Below, one piece after another: positions 56,322 to 64,000 of a stretch of 64,000 nucleotides of DNA (its first letter is position 1; each line of letters starts with the position of its first letter). The DNA is from Parafannyhessea umbonata (lineage in GTDB: Bacteria > Actinomycetota > Coriobacteriia > Coriobacteriales > Atopobiaceae). The DNA lies in contig NZ_FOGP01000003.1 in the NCBI RefSeq assembly GCF_900111255.1, forward strand, positions 62,001-126,000. The letters run 5' to 3'. A model generated the notes under the pieces. The model did not search any database and was not told the origin of the DNA. It saw only the letters and a list, made by a program, of their open reading frames with translations. The position numbers were made by a program, and so were the translations under genes.

Positions 56322-57008
56322 ATGGCAGACTGGAAGGAAGCCCTGAGCCACTACCCCGGCTACAGCCCTGACGACCCGAGGGAGAACGGCGCCACGACGG
56401 ATGCCGACGAGGCCGCTCCCGCGCCCCTGGACGAGCGCGCCGATGCAGGCCAGACTCCAGCAAGTCCGGCAGAGCCCGCCGGGGACCCGTTCGAGGTCAA
56501 GGCGCAAGGCATCTATACCGAGCCCGAGAGTGCCTGGCGTGAGGAGCCGGCAGAGGTCGCGCCGCGCCGCGACCTCTCCGGAGACCCCCTGGCGCTCCAG
56601 AACCAGATCTGTTTCCCGCTCTACGCGGCGTCAAAGGAGCTCACCCGCAGGTACAAGCCCTTCCTCGACCCCCTGGGCCTCACCTACACCCAATACGTCA
56701 CCATGATGGCCCTCTGGGAGCAGGACCGCGTGAGCGTCAGCGCCCTGGGCAGGCAGCTCTTCCTCGACTCCGCAACCCTCACGCCGCTGCTCAAGCGGCT
56801 CGAGTCGCACGGCTACCTGACACGCGAGCGCTCCCGCCAGGACGAGCGCTCGGTCATCATCACCCTGACCCAGGCGGGGCGGGCCCTGCGCAACCGGGCG
56901 ATCGACGTCCCGCGCTGCGTCTGCGACACCATCAACCTGGACCCTGAGGACCTCGCCCAGCTGAAGGCCCTTATCGACAAGCTCCTCATGTCCTTCTCGG
57001 AGGAATAA
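56322..57008 (+). CDS. OhrR-like MarR-family regulator with an N-terminal extension
   Basis: 228 residues with GAGGAGGGG upstream. Residues 1-90 are an acidic, Pro/Ala-rich extension not found in typical family members. The domain that follows starts LQNQICFPLYAASKEL, where Cys97 matches the redox-sensing Cys of OhrR. The winged helix is ALGRQLFLDSATLTPLLKRLESHGYLTRERSRQDER (in two parts). OhrR represses peroxidase genes until the Cys is oxidised. No ohr gene is nearby. Three bases separate it from the HD gene. Confidence 0.82.
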   Translation: MADWKEALSHYPGYSPDDPRENGATTDADEAAPAPLDERADAGQTPASPAEPAGDPFEVKAQGIYTEPESAWREEPAEVAPRRDLSGDPLALQNQICFPLYAASKELTRRYKPFLDPLGLTYTQYVTMMALWEQDRVSVSALGRQLFLDSATLTPLLKRLESHGYLTRERSRQDERSVIITLTQAGRALRNRAIDVPRCVCDTINLDPEDLAQLKALIDKLLMSFSEE

Positions 57009-57011
57009 TCA

Positions 57012-57581
57012 ATGCACCAAGCCTCACGGCCCGCCGCCCGAAGGGAGGGCGATCGCCCGCTGCCGCGACGACGGATCGACGCGGCAGCGACGCCCAACCA
57101 GCTCATCGAGAAATACTGCTCTGACATCCTGACCTCCCCCGGCATGTCCATCGAGAGCCAATGCATCCAGCACGGCGACACCACGGTGCTCGAGCACTCT
57201 GCCGCGGTCACGGCCTGCTGCGCGCTCATCGCAAGGGCCCTGCGCGTCCCCGTGGACGAGCGGGCCCTGATGCGCGGCGCTCTTCTCCACGACTACTTCC
57301 TCTACGACTGGCACGTCTACGACCCCAGCCACAGGCTCCATGGCTTCACGCACCCCGGCCGCGCCTGCAAGAACGCGATCCGCGACTTCGGCGTGGGACG
57401 GCGCGAGCAGTCGATGATCAGGCATCACATGTTCCCCCTCACGCCCACGCCGCCCACCTGTCGCGAGGGTGCCATCCTGTGCGTCGCCGACAAGATCGTC
57501 GCCACCAGGGAGACCGTCCACGGCTTTGCCCTCAAGCTGCGCGCACGCCAAAGGCCGAGGGAGGAGAGAAGTGCCCGATAG
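57012..57581 (+). CDS. HD-domain phosphohydrolase
   Basis: 189 residues, starting three bases after the MarR gene. The HD metal residues are in TTVLEHSAAVTACCALIA, MRGALLHDYFLYDWH, HPGRACKNAI and MIRHHMFPLTP, with CVADKIVATRET as the last Asp. Such proteins hydrolyse phosphate esters, with no known substrate for this subgroup. It overlaps the PF06541 membrane gene by 11 bases, a pairing that recurs across Firmicutes and Actinobacteria. Confidence 0.8.
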   Translation: MHQASRPAARREGDRPLPRRRIDAAATPNQLIEKYCSDILTSPGMSIESQCIQHGDTTVLEHSAAVTACCALIARALRVPVDERALMRGALLHDYFLYDWHVYDPSHRLHGFTHPGRACKNAIRDFGVGRREQSMIRHHMFPLTPTPPTCREGAILCVADKIVATRETVHGFALKLRARQRPREERSAR

Positions 57582-58590
57582 CATTACGTCCGGAGCCATC
57601 GTCGTACGAGAGCTCCCGTTTGGCCCCGACGGGCTCGCCACGCTGTGGCTGCTCTTCTTCGGCTACTGCTTCCTGGGCTGGTGCGCGGAGTCGGCCTACT
57701 GCTCCGTCCTAGAGCGCAAGCTGGTCAACCGCGGCTTCCTCAATGGTCCCTACCTGCCCATCTATGGATCGGGCGCGCTCCTGGGACTCCTTCTTATGCA
57801 AGATGTCCAGAGCGTCGCCGTACTGTTCCTGGTCGGAGGCGCCCTTTCCTGCGCGCTCGAGTTCGCCACTTCGTGGGTCATGGAGAAGGCCTACCACGCC
57901 AGGTGGTGGGACTACTCGCATCTGCCGCTCAACCTCGACGGGCGCGTATGGGTCGGCGGCTTCTTCGAGTTTGGCGTCGGGGTCGTGCTGGTGGCCAAAG
58001 TCGCGCAGCCGCTGCTCTCGGTCCCCCTTCTGCTCATGTCGCAGCCCGCACGCGCCACGGTCGCGGCGCTCACCGCGCTCACGTTCTTCGCGGACCTAGC
58101 CGTCACGCACGTCGGCCTGAGCGGCTTCCGTTCCAAGATGGACGACCTGGTTGGCTCCATGCGCAGCCGCGCCTTCGCCCTTGGCCAGTGGGCGCCCGCC
58201 ATACCGCACGTGCCCTCTCCCTCCGACGCGATGGACGCGTTGAGCGGCTACATCCCCTCGCGCTCCGACATCGCCTCACTGGTCGGCTGGGAGCACATCC
58301 GCGAGCTTTCGCTGGGCCGCCGACTGGGAGCCGCCCGTCGCAGCCTGAGCAGGCACATGCCCGACGTGTCGCTGCCGCAGATCAACATGCCCGTCCCCAA
58401 GATCGAGCTGTCCGCCCTCATCGACGCGGCCCGCAACGCCCAGGGCGAAGTGGCCGAGCACTTCTCGTCCGCCCTCAACGCGCAGGAGAAGCGCATCCTC
58501 GGCGCCTTTCCCAGTCTGAGGCCCTCTGAGTACCAGAGCATGATCGACGACCTCTACGACGCCTACAGGAAGCATGCCGGGCGCCAGTAG
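57571..58590 (+). CDS. PF06541 (CmpB-like, putative ABC-transporter type IV) membrane protein
   Basis: 339 residues from a GTG at 57571 with GGGAGGAG upstream. About five or six helices: LWLLFFGYCFLGWCAESAYC, a LPIYGSGALLGLLLM block, then FFEFGVGVVLV. The GFLNGPYLPIYG and WDYSHLPLNLDGRV motifs define PF06541. The C-terminal third is hydrophilic (about 220-339) with an amphipathic helix. Function is unknown; an HD protein and a MarR regulator lie in front of it in one operon. Confidence 0.75.
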   Translation: MPDSITSGAIVVRELPFGPDGLATLWLLFFGYCFLGWCAESAYCSVLERKLVNRGFLNGPYLPIYGSGALLGLLLMQDVQSVAVLFLVGGALSCALEFATSWVMEKAYHARWWDYSHLPLNLDGRVWVGGFFEFGVGVVLVAKVAQPLLSVPLLLMSQPARATVAALTALTFFADLAVTHVGLSGFRSKMDDLVGSMRSRAFALGQWAPAIPHVPSPSDAMDALSGYIPSRSDIASLVGWEHIRELSLGRRLGAARRSLSRHMPDVSLPQINMPVPKIELSALIDAARNAQGEVAEHFSSALNAQEKRILGAFPSLRPSEYQSMIDDLYDAYRKHAGRQ

Positions 58591-58933
58591 GACGCGTCGC
58601 CGAGCGGCCATGCGCGGCGTCTAATTTGAGGGTGATTTGTGCGCACGAATTTGGCGATGTGTCAGCGCGCATCGCATCTACCAGCGGCTTTGAAATGCCT
58701 GTTCAAAGGCACAATTCAACTACCTGCGCGTATGTCCAGAATATGGAATGGAACACATCTCTCCGGCGCTTGGCTATGGTCTACTAGGCGTTTTTCCGCT
58801 CACGGAAATGCCACCCAAATTTGTCAGATTATTTTTTCTGTCAGATTGCGCGACAGATATGCCACGTGTCGTTCTTGCTACCTGCGCCAATGCATGTGAC
58901 AAATTCGCTTTTATGTAAAGATTTGAGAATGTC

Positions 58934-58949
58934 AAACAATATCTAGGGG
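58934..58949. promoter_or_regulatory. NrdR-like box 1 upstream of nrdD
   Basis: AAACAATATCTAGGGG matches 13 of 16 positions of the actinobacterial NrdR box (ACACAATATCTAGTGT type). It is the first of two boxes on the same face of the helix. Confidence 0.6.
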
Positions 58950-58965
58950 TTTTCTCACAAGCAGA

Positions 58966-58981
58966 CCACAAGAGATTGTGT
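58966..58981. promoter_or_regulatory. NrdR-like box 2 upstream of nrdD
   Basis: CCACAAGAGATTGTGT, matching 11 of 16 positions and starting 32 bases after box 1 (three helical turns). The 340 bases upstream (58591-58933) hold no gene. They are AT-rich with a repeated TGTCAGATT (58821 and 58841 regions), which may hold another regulatory site. Confidence 0.55.
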
Positions 58982-59107
58982 CATATTCATATCGCACACT
59001 AAACGCAGCCAATCAGGAGCTAGGTCCCTGGCGTGCCATGCGGTGCGTCTTTTTTTGGCCAAACCCCGCCTGCGGCTGTAGGCAACAACCAACTGGAGGA
59101 TCAGATC

Positions 59108-61330
59108 ATGAAGATCATTAAGCGAAACGGCTCAGAGGCAACATTCGACCTGAACAAGATCGAGAACGCCATCAAGGCCGCCAATGCCGAGGTCCCCACC
59201 GAAGAGAAGCTGACCGACCGCGAGGTAACCTTCGCATCGCTCAACGTCGAGGATGCCTGCAAGGCCTCCGGCCACACGGTCACCGTCGAGGAGATCCAGG
59301 ACCTCGTCGAGGATCAGCTGATGGCGCTCGATCGCTTCGAGGTTGCACGCAAGTACATCATCTACCGCTACGTCCAGAACCAGAAGCGCCAGAAGAACAC
59401 CACCGACGACAAGATCCTCTCGCTCATCGAGTCCAACAACGAAGAGGTCAAGCAGGAGAACTCCAACAAGAACCCCACCGTCGTCTCGGTCCAGCGCGAC
59501 TACATGGCCGGCGAGGTCTCCAAGGACCTCGCGATGCGCGAGCTGCTGCCTGCCGAGGTCGTCGACGCCCACAACGAGGGCATCATCCACTTCCACGACG
59601 CTGACTACTTCGCGCAGCACATGCACAACTGCGACCTCGTGAATCTCGAGGACATGCTGCAGAACGGCACAGTCATCTCGGGCACCATGATCGAGAAGCC
59701 CCACTCCTTCTCGACCGCGTGCAACATCGCCACACAGATCATCGCCCAGGTCGCGTCCTGCCAGTACGGCGGACAGTCCATCTCGCTCGCCCACCTCGCT
59801 CCCTTCGTAGACATCTCGCGCAAGAAGATCCGTCGCCAGGTCTTCGCAGAGATGGAGGAGATCGACGCCCACCCCGGCACCGAGAAGATCGACCAGATCG
59901 TCGAGAAGCGTCTGCGCGACGAGGTCTCCCGCGGCGTCCAGACCATCCAGTACCAGGTCGTCACTCTCATGACCACCAACGGTCAGGCGCCCTTCATCAC
60001 CGTCTTCATGTACCTCAACGAGGCCAAGAACGAGCAGGAGAAGAAGGACCTCGCCCTCGTAATCGAGGAGATGCTCAAGCAGCGCTACCAGGGCGTCAAG
60101 AACGAGGCCGGCGTCTGGATCACGCCCGCCTTCCCGAAGCTCATCTACGTGCTCGAGGAGGACAACGTCAGCGCCGACTCCCCGTATTTCTACCTCACCA
60201 AGCTCGCCGCCAAGTGCACCGCCAAGCGCATGGTCCCGGACTACATCTCTGAGAAGAAGATGAAGGAGTACAAGCTCTCGAAGGGCGAGACCGAGGGCGC
60301 GGGCGACGTCTACACCTGCATGGGATGCCGCTCCTTCCTGACCCCCGACCGTTCCGGCAACGGCTTCGACAACGTCGCCAACGCAAAGAACTGGGAGCCA
60401 GGCAAGCCCAAGTACTACGGTCGCTTCAACCAGGGCGTCGTCACCATCAACCTGCCCGACGTCGCGCTGTCCGCCGACGGCAACTTCGACAAGTTTTGGC
60501 AGATCTTCGACGAGCGCCTCGAGCTCTGCCACAAGGCCCTGCGCTGCCGCCACGAGCGCCTTCTGGGCACCACCTCTGACGCTGCCCCGATTCTCTGGCA
60601 GTACGGCGCCCTCGCACGCCTCGAGAAGGGCGAGAAGATCGACAAGCTCCTCTACGGCGGCTACTCCACCATCAGCTTGGGCTACGCGGGCCTCTACGAG
60701 TGCGTCAAGGCCATGACCGGCCACAGCCACACCGACCCCGAGGCAACCGACTTCGCGCTCTCCGTCATGCAGCACATGAACGACATGTGCGCCAAGTGGA
60801 AGGAGGCCGAGAACATCGACTACTCCCTCTACGGCACGCCGCTGGAGTCCACCACCTACAAGTTCGCCAAGGCCCTCCAGCGCCGTTTCGGCATCATCAA
60901 GGGCATCACGGACAAGGGCTACATCACCAACAGCTACCACGTCCACGTGACCGAGAAGATCGACGCCTTCACCAAGCTGCAGTTCGAGAGCAAGTTCCAG
61001 CGTCTCTCCCCCGGCGGCGCAATCTCCTACGTCGAGGTCCCCAACATGCAGGACAACCTCGAGGCCGTCATCAAGGTCATGCAGTTCATCTACGACAACA
61101 TCATGTACGCCGAGCTCAACACCAAGAGCGACTACTGCCAGGTGTGCGGCTACGACGGCGAAATCAGGATCGTCGAGGATGACGGCAAGCTGGTCTGGGA
61201 GTGTCCCAACTGCCACAACCGCGACCAGTCCAAGATGAACGTCGCACGACGCACCTGCGGCTACATCGGCACCCAGTTCTGGAACCAGGGCCGTACGCAG
61301 GAGATCAAGGACCGCGTCCTTCACCTGTAA
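59108..61330 (+). CDS. nrdD: Anaerobic ribonucleoside-triphosphate reductase
   Basis: 740 residues from the ATG at 59108, with GGAGGA upstream. An ATP-cone domain leads (KIIKRNGSEATFDLNKIENAI). The catalytic domain holds CMGCRSFLTP with the active Cys. The C-terminus has a zinc site (CQVCGYDG and CPNCHNRD) and the glycyl-radical RTCGYIGTQFWNQGRT. It reduces NTPs to dNTPs under strict anoxia. The NrdR boxes suggest repression when dATP is plentiful. Confidence 0.96.
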   Translation: MKIIKRNGSEATFDLNKIENAIKAANAEVPTEEKLTDREVTFASLNVEDACKASGHTVTVEEIQDLVEDQLMALDRFEVARKYIIYRYVQNQKRQKNTTDDKILSLIESNNEEVKQENSNKNPTVVSVQRDYMAGEVSKDLAMRELLPAEVVDAHNEGIIHFHDADYFAQHMHNCDLVNLEDMLQNGTVISGTMIEKPHSFSTACNIATQIIAQVASCQYGGQSISLAHLAPFVDISRKKIRRQVFAEMEEIDAHPGTEKIDQIVEKRLRDEVSRGVQTIQYQVVTLMTTNGQAPFITVFMYLNEAKNEQEKKDLALVIEEMLKQRYQGVKNEAGVWITPAFPKLIYVLEEDNVSADSPYFYLTKLAAKCTAKRMVPDYISEKKMKEYKLSKGETEGAGDVYTCMGCRSFLTPDRSGNGFDNVANAKNWEPGKPKYYGRFNQGVVTINLPDVALSADGNFDKFWQIFDERLELCHKALRCRHERLLGTTSDAAPILWQYGALARLEKGEKIDKLLYGGYSTISLGYAGLYECVKAMTGHSHTDPEATDFALSVMQHMNDMCAKWKEAENIDYSLYGTPLESTTYKFAKALQRRFGIIKGITDKGYITNSYHVHVTEKIDAFTKLQFESKFQRLSPGGAISYVEVPNMQDNLEAVIKVMQFIYDNIMYAELNTKSDYCQVCGYDGEIRIVEDDGKLVWECPNCHNRDQSKMNVARRTCGYIGTQFWNQGRTQEIKDRVLHL

Positions 61331-61346
61331 GAGCCAACGCAGAGAG

Positions 61347-61415
61347 AGCCGAGCCCTTCCGTGCTAGGATTACTTGCACCGCAAGAACCCATGCGCGGGA
61401 GGGCTCGGCTTTTTT
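61347..61415 (+). terminator. Long hairpin between nrdD and nrdG
   Basis: AGCCGAGCCCTTCC pairs with GGGAGGGCTCGGCT, ending in TTTTTT, with an inner TGC/GCA stem in the loop. It lies 17 bases after the nrdD stop. It would lower nrdG output relative to nrdD, which is needed in larger amount. Confidence 0.75.
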
Positions 61416-61540
61416 GCGACCGTTACGACCGTTGCGCACAATCCGGCGCCGGCAAGGCACCGAGACCGAGCGCAACGCCCTTCTCGCAGGCCAGCGTCTT
61501 GGCGGAGCGCCGTCGCGCAGGGGACCCAGGGAGGCAAGCC

Positions 61541-62107
61541 ATGAACTACGCAACCATCAAGTACTGCGACATCGCAAACGGCACGGGTGTGCGCACCTCG
61601 CTCTTCGTCAGCGGCTGCCGCCTGCACTGCCCCGGCTGCTTCAACTACGAGGCCTGGGACTTCGACGCGGGCGAGGAGTTCACGCCCGCAGTCGAGGATC
61701 AGATCGTCGAGAGTCTGCGCCCCGTCTATATCGACGGCCTCACCATCCTGGGCGGCGAACCCTTCGAGCCCGAGAACCAGGCGGGCCTGGTCGACTTCGT
61801 CGAGCGCGTGCGCACGGAGTTTCCCGAGAAGAGCATCTGGATGTTCTCGGGACACACCTGGGATCAGCTGACCCAGGGCAAGTGGCACACGGACGTCACC
61901 GACCGCATCCTGTCATGCGTCGACGTGCTCGTTGACGGACCGTGGCAGCAGCAGAACTACGACATCACCCTGCGGTTCCGTGGATCCTCCAACCAGCGCC
62001 TGATAGACATCCCCAGCACCCTCGAGGCGCACGCGGCAGGCGAGCTTGGGGGCAACGAGGTGATCCTCTGGGAGGACGACCCCGTCTTCAGCACCCACAC
62101 GATGTAG
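61541..62107 (+). CDS. nrdG: Anaerobic ribonucleotide reductase activase
   Basis: 188 residues from the ATG at 61541, with GGGAGG upstream. It keeps the radical-SAM CRLHCPGC (CxxxCxxC) site near the N-terminus, ILGGEPFEPEN and the DVLVDGPW block. It makes the glycyl radical on NrdD using a 4Fe-4S cluster and SAM. It is 210 bases behind nrdD, past a hairpin. Its last bases begin a direct repeat that continues in the spacer. Confidence 0.93.
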   Translation: MNYATIKYCDIANGTGVRTSLFVSGCRLHCPGCFNYEAWDFDAGEEFTPAVEDQIVESLRPVYIDGLTILGGEPFEPENQAGLVDFVERVRTEFPEKSIWMFSGHTWDQLTQGKWHTDVTDRILSCVDVLVDGPWQQQNYDITLRFRGSSNQRLIDIPSTLEAHAAGELGGNEVILWEDDPVFSTHTM

Positions 62108-62184
62108 GCGGCGAGGCCCTGCGGCCACGGAGTCGGTGAATCCGCCAAGGTCTTCAGAGCCCACACAACGTAGGCAACGAGGCC
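62084..62184 (+). repeat. Imperfect direct repeat at the end of nrdG
   Basis: The 35-base block starting GTCTTCAG at 62084 reappears at 62150 with about six mismatches, offset by 66 bases. The first copy spans the nrdG stop; the second is in the spacer. The repeat looks like a duplication of the 3' end. Confidence 0.75.
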
Positions 62185-62207
62185 CCACGGAGCGTCCGCG
62201 GGCCTCG
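62178..62207. terminator. Hairpin between nrdG and the aminotransferase
   Basis: CGAGGCCC pairs with GGGCCTCG around a 14-base loop. Few T residues follow, so it is a moderate terminator for either convergent gene. Confidence 0.5.
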
Positions 62208-62214
62208 ACCCTTA

Positions 62215-63417
62215 TTACCACTGGTAGCCACCATATGAGTCGTACAGACGCTTGAATGCGGGCAGGCTCGTGCGAATGCACTCGTCAGACACGCAGTAGC
62301 TCAGGCGGAAGTAGCCCTTTGCGGCGAAGTCGTCGGAGCCGACCACGTAGAGCCGCTCCTCGTTCGCCGCACGCTCCTGAAAGGCGTCGTCATCCGGTTC
62401 GAGCGCACGCACCCACAGGTAGAACGCACCGTCGGGATGTACCACCTCGTAGCCGATCTTGGTCAGTCCGTCGAAGAGCAGAGCTCTCTTGCGCGCGTAC
62501 TCCTCTACGGGGGCCGGCAGGTCGACGCAGCGCTCGATCACGCGGCAGAACAGGCTGTTGCAGATGGAGTTGACCACGCGCTGCGCACCCAGGATGGCAT
62601 CGTAGACGCGCCCCGCGTGCCTCACCGTGCTTGGCACCCAAACGTAGCCCACGCGCTCGCCGGCAAGCGAGAGCGACTTGGACCAGCTGTAGCACACGAT
62701 GGTGTTCTCGTAGTACTGCGCCACCCACGGACACTGCTTGCCGTCATACACGACCTCGCGATAGGGCTCGTCGGAAAGCAGGTAGATGGTCTGCCCCAGC
62801 TCCTTCGACTTGCGACGCAGGAGCTCGCCCAACTTCTTGAGGGACTCCTCCGTGTAGATGGCGCCCGTCGGGTTGTTGGGCGTGTTGATGATTACCATGC
62901 GCGTGGTGGGAACGATGGCGCGCTCGATGGCGTCCAGGTCCAGCTGAAAGGTCTCAGGCAGCGTCGGCACCTCGACGCAGCGGCAGTTCCACGCCTGGAT
63001 GTACATGCGGTACTCGGCAAAGTAGGGAACGGGGACGATGACGTCCTCGCCGGCCGTGGTGACCGCCGCGATGGTCGAGGTGATGGCCCCCGCGCAGCCG
63101 CCGGTCATAGCGATCTCGCTGGCGCGGGCATGCGCGTTGAAGCGACGGTTGAGGTTTGCGGCAACGGCCTGGCGCGTGGTCAGCCAGCCGTTGTTGGGCG
63201 GATAGCCATGCACGTCAATCGGGTCATACTCCTCAAGCACCTCGCGGATGGCCTCGTTCACCTCGGGCGGCGCCGAGACGTAGGGATTGCCGATGGAGTA
63301 GTCCCAGAAGTCGGTCACTCCCTGTTGGCGCAGTTCGGTCGTCTGCTCGTAGACCGTCCTGATCGCAGACTTGCCCGCACCGTAGTCATACATCCTCGAG
63401 TCGACACCGTCAGCCAT
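62215..63417 (-). CDS. Pyridoxal-phosphate-dependent aminotransferase (class I)
   Basis: 400 residues from the ATG at 63417, with GGAAGGGG upstream. The PLP lysine lies in CYSWSKSLSLAGERVGYV. NNGWLTTRQAVAANLNRRF, MTGGCAGAI, VIINTPNNPTGAIYTEESL and the C-terminal SYCVSDECIRTSLPAF support an aspartate-type class I aminotransferase. Substrate cannot be told. It converges on nrdG and stands divergent from the nitroreductase. Confidence 0.88.
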   Translation of the reverse strand: MADGVDSRMYDYGAGKSAIRTVYEQTTELRQQGVTDFWDYSIGNPYVSAPPEVNEAIREVLEEYDPIDVHGYPPNNGWLTTRQAVAANLNRRFNAHARASEIAMTGGCAGAITSTIAAVTTAGEDVIVPVPYFAEYRMYIQAWNCRCVEVPTLPETFQLDLDAIERAIVPTTRMVIINTPNNPTGAIYTEESLKKLGELLRRKSKELGQTIYLLSDEPYREVVYDGKQCPWVAQYYENTIVCYSWSKSLSLAGERVGYVWVPSTVRHAGRVYDAILGAQRVVNSICNSLFCRVIERCVDLPAPVEEYARKRALLFDGLTKIGYEVVHPDGAFYLWVRALEPDDDAFQERAANEERLYVVGSDDFAAKGYFRLSYCVSDECIRTSLPAFKRLYDSYGGYQW

Positions 63418-63636
63418 CCTGTCCCCTTCCGTCGGTCCCATCGGTTCCCTCTTCCGGTAGACAGTGTGGCAATCCGGCGTTACGCGCCGAAATATAAGTT
63501 GTTTCCTCTACGGTGACGAAGCGTTTCTCGTCTGCGTCATCTGTCGCGACCCAGCGAGAGACGCGATTCCCGCAGCCCATACCAAATGGAAGGCGTAGAC
63601 TCATCAAAAAGGTGTCTACGAGAAGGACGTGCCAAC

Positions 63637-64000
63637 ATGCCCCACAGCAGCATCCTGGACGAAAGCCGAATCGACGAGGCCATCGCCGCTCGCCACTCGG
63701 TAAGGCAGTTCACGAGCAAGCCCATCGAGGGCGCGGTGCGCGAGCGACTCGAGGGGGCCGTGGCGTCCGTCAACGAGCAGGGCGGCCTGAACATCCAGCT
63801 AGCCTGCGACGAAGCCGAGGCCTTCTCGTCCTTCCTGAGCCACTACGGCAAGTTCGACAACGTCCGGAACTACCTCGCGCTCGTGGCCCCCAAGGACGGC
63901 GACGGGGCCGAGCTCTGCGGCTACTACGGCGAGCAGCTGGTCCTCCTGGCACAGCAGCTCGGGCTCAACAGCTGCTGGGTGGGCGGCACCTTCAGCAAGC
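63637..64000 (+). CDS. Nitroreductase-family protein, C-terminus outside window
   Basis: The first 121 residues are present; the window ends in the gene. ATG at 63637 is preceded by AGAAGGACG. RIDEAIAARHSVRQF is the FMN-binding nitroreductase opening, and LVLLAQQLGLNSCWVGG is the second conserved block. Such enzymes reduce nitro compounds, quinones or flavins with NAD(P)H. The substrate is unknown, and the missing half would hold the rest of the FMN site. Confidence 0.85.
   Translation, partial: MPHSSILDESRIDEAIAARHSVRQFTSKPIEGAVRERLEGAVASVNEQGGLNIQLACDEAEAFSSFLSHYGKFDNVRNYLALVAPKDGDGAELCGYYGEQLVLLAQQLGLNSCWVGGTFSK

Noticed and set aside
59132-61324. 730-residue open frame antisense to nrdD
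   Set aside because: It mirrors nrdD in another frame, has no ribosome site or family motif, and its Val/Leu/Asp-rich content is what GC-rich antisense frames give.

Overview
The window is a dense, GC-rich bacterial chromosome segment with strong Shine-Dalgarno sites (AGGAG types) and GTG and TTG starts beside ATG. Its gene families point to an anaerobic or microaerophilic actinobacterium of the class Coriobacteriia, probably near Olsenella/Atopobium. Reasons are an oxygen-sensitive class III ribonucleotide reductase, a partial TCA set (fumarase, malic enzyme, isocitrate dehydrogenase), a family II pyrophosphatase, an EcfA-A' fusion transporter, and DUF438/hemerythrin and PF06541 proteins. 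The taxonomic call is an inference from families, not a search result.

Layout. 1-2.0 kb: HdeD-like membrane protein (cut by the window edge) and a MATE exporter. 2.0-3.7 kb: a decayed phage packaging/head module (DUF4417 tail, zincin with an in-frame stop, small ORF, P27-type terminase small subunit). 3.8-7.0 kb: MntP, a zinc-dependent phospholipase-C-like protein and a CPA2 antiporter. 7.1-7.9 kb: a lipoprotein barnase with its barstar. 8.0-13.6 kb: AsnS, free-methionine-sulfoxide reductase, a membrane GGDEF/EAL protein and a B3/4 protein. 13.8-18.7 kb: an alpha/beta hydrolase, FumC, malic enzyme and a membrane-anchored GH25 lysozyme. 18.7-21.4 kb: TetR regulator and a DUF1858-DUF438-hemerythrin-PAS protein. 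21.5-26.1 kb: a Zn/Cd P1B-ATPase behind two matching operators, then an MgtA-like P-ATPase that has lost its nucleotide-binding core. 26.1-31.0 kb: EttA, asparaginase and a CBS-containing pyrophosphatase. 31.2-37.9 kb: a diguanylate cyclase, a 1679-residue PAS/GGDEF/EAL/GAF protein and a YfbR-like nucleotidase. 38.1-42.3 kb: TrmB, a second alpha/beta hydrolase and a DUF3825 protein. 42.4-52.3 kb: DeoC, then a five-gene minus-strand operon that joins an ECF transporter (S, A-A', T) to two exported DUF4430 proteins, one of 1648 residues with a beta-propeller. 52.5-58.6 kb: LacI regulator, Icd, glycerophosphodiesterase, an OhrR-like MarR regulator, an HD protein and a PF06541 membrane protein. 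58.9-62.1 kb: NrdD/NrdG behind a tandem pair of NrdR-like boxes. 62.2-64 kb: an aminotransferase and a truncated nitroreductase.

Most notable for follow-up: (1) the ECF plus DUF4430 operon, read as a surface-capture and uptake system for an unknown vitamin-like ligand; (2) the MgtA-like pump with an in-frame deletion of its ATP-binding domain, a 14-bp duplication that rewrites its C-terminus, and a His-rich leader peptide upstream; (3) three well-placed regulatory palindromes (hemerythrin promoter at -41.5, paired metal operators around one promoter, NrdR boxes 32 bp apart); (4) the giant cyclic-di-GMP protein with one canonical and two degenerate GGDEF domains.
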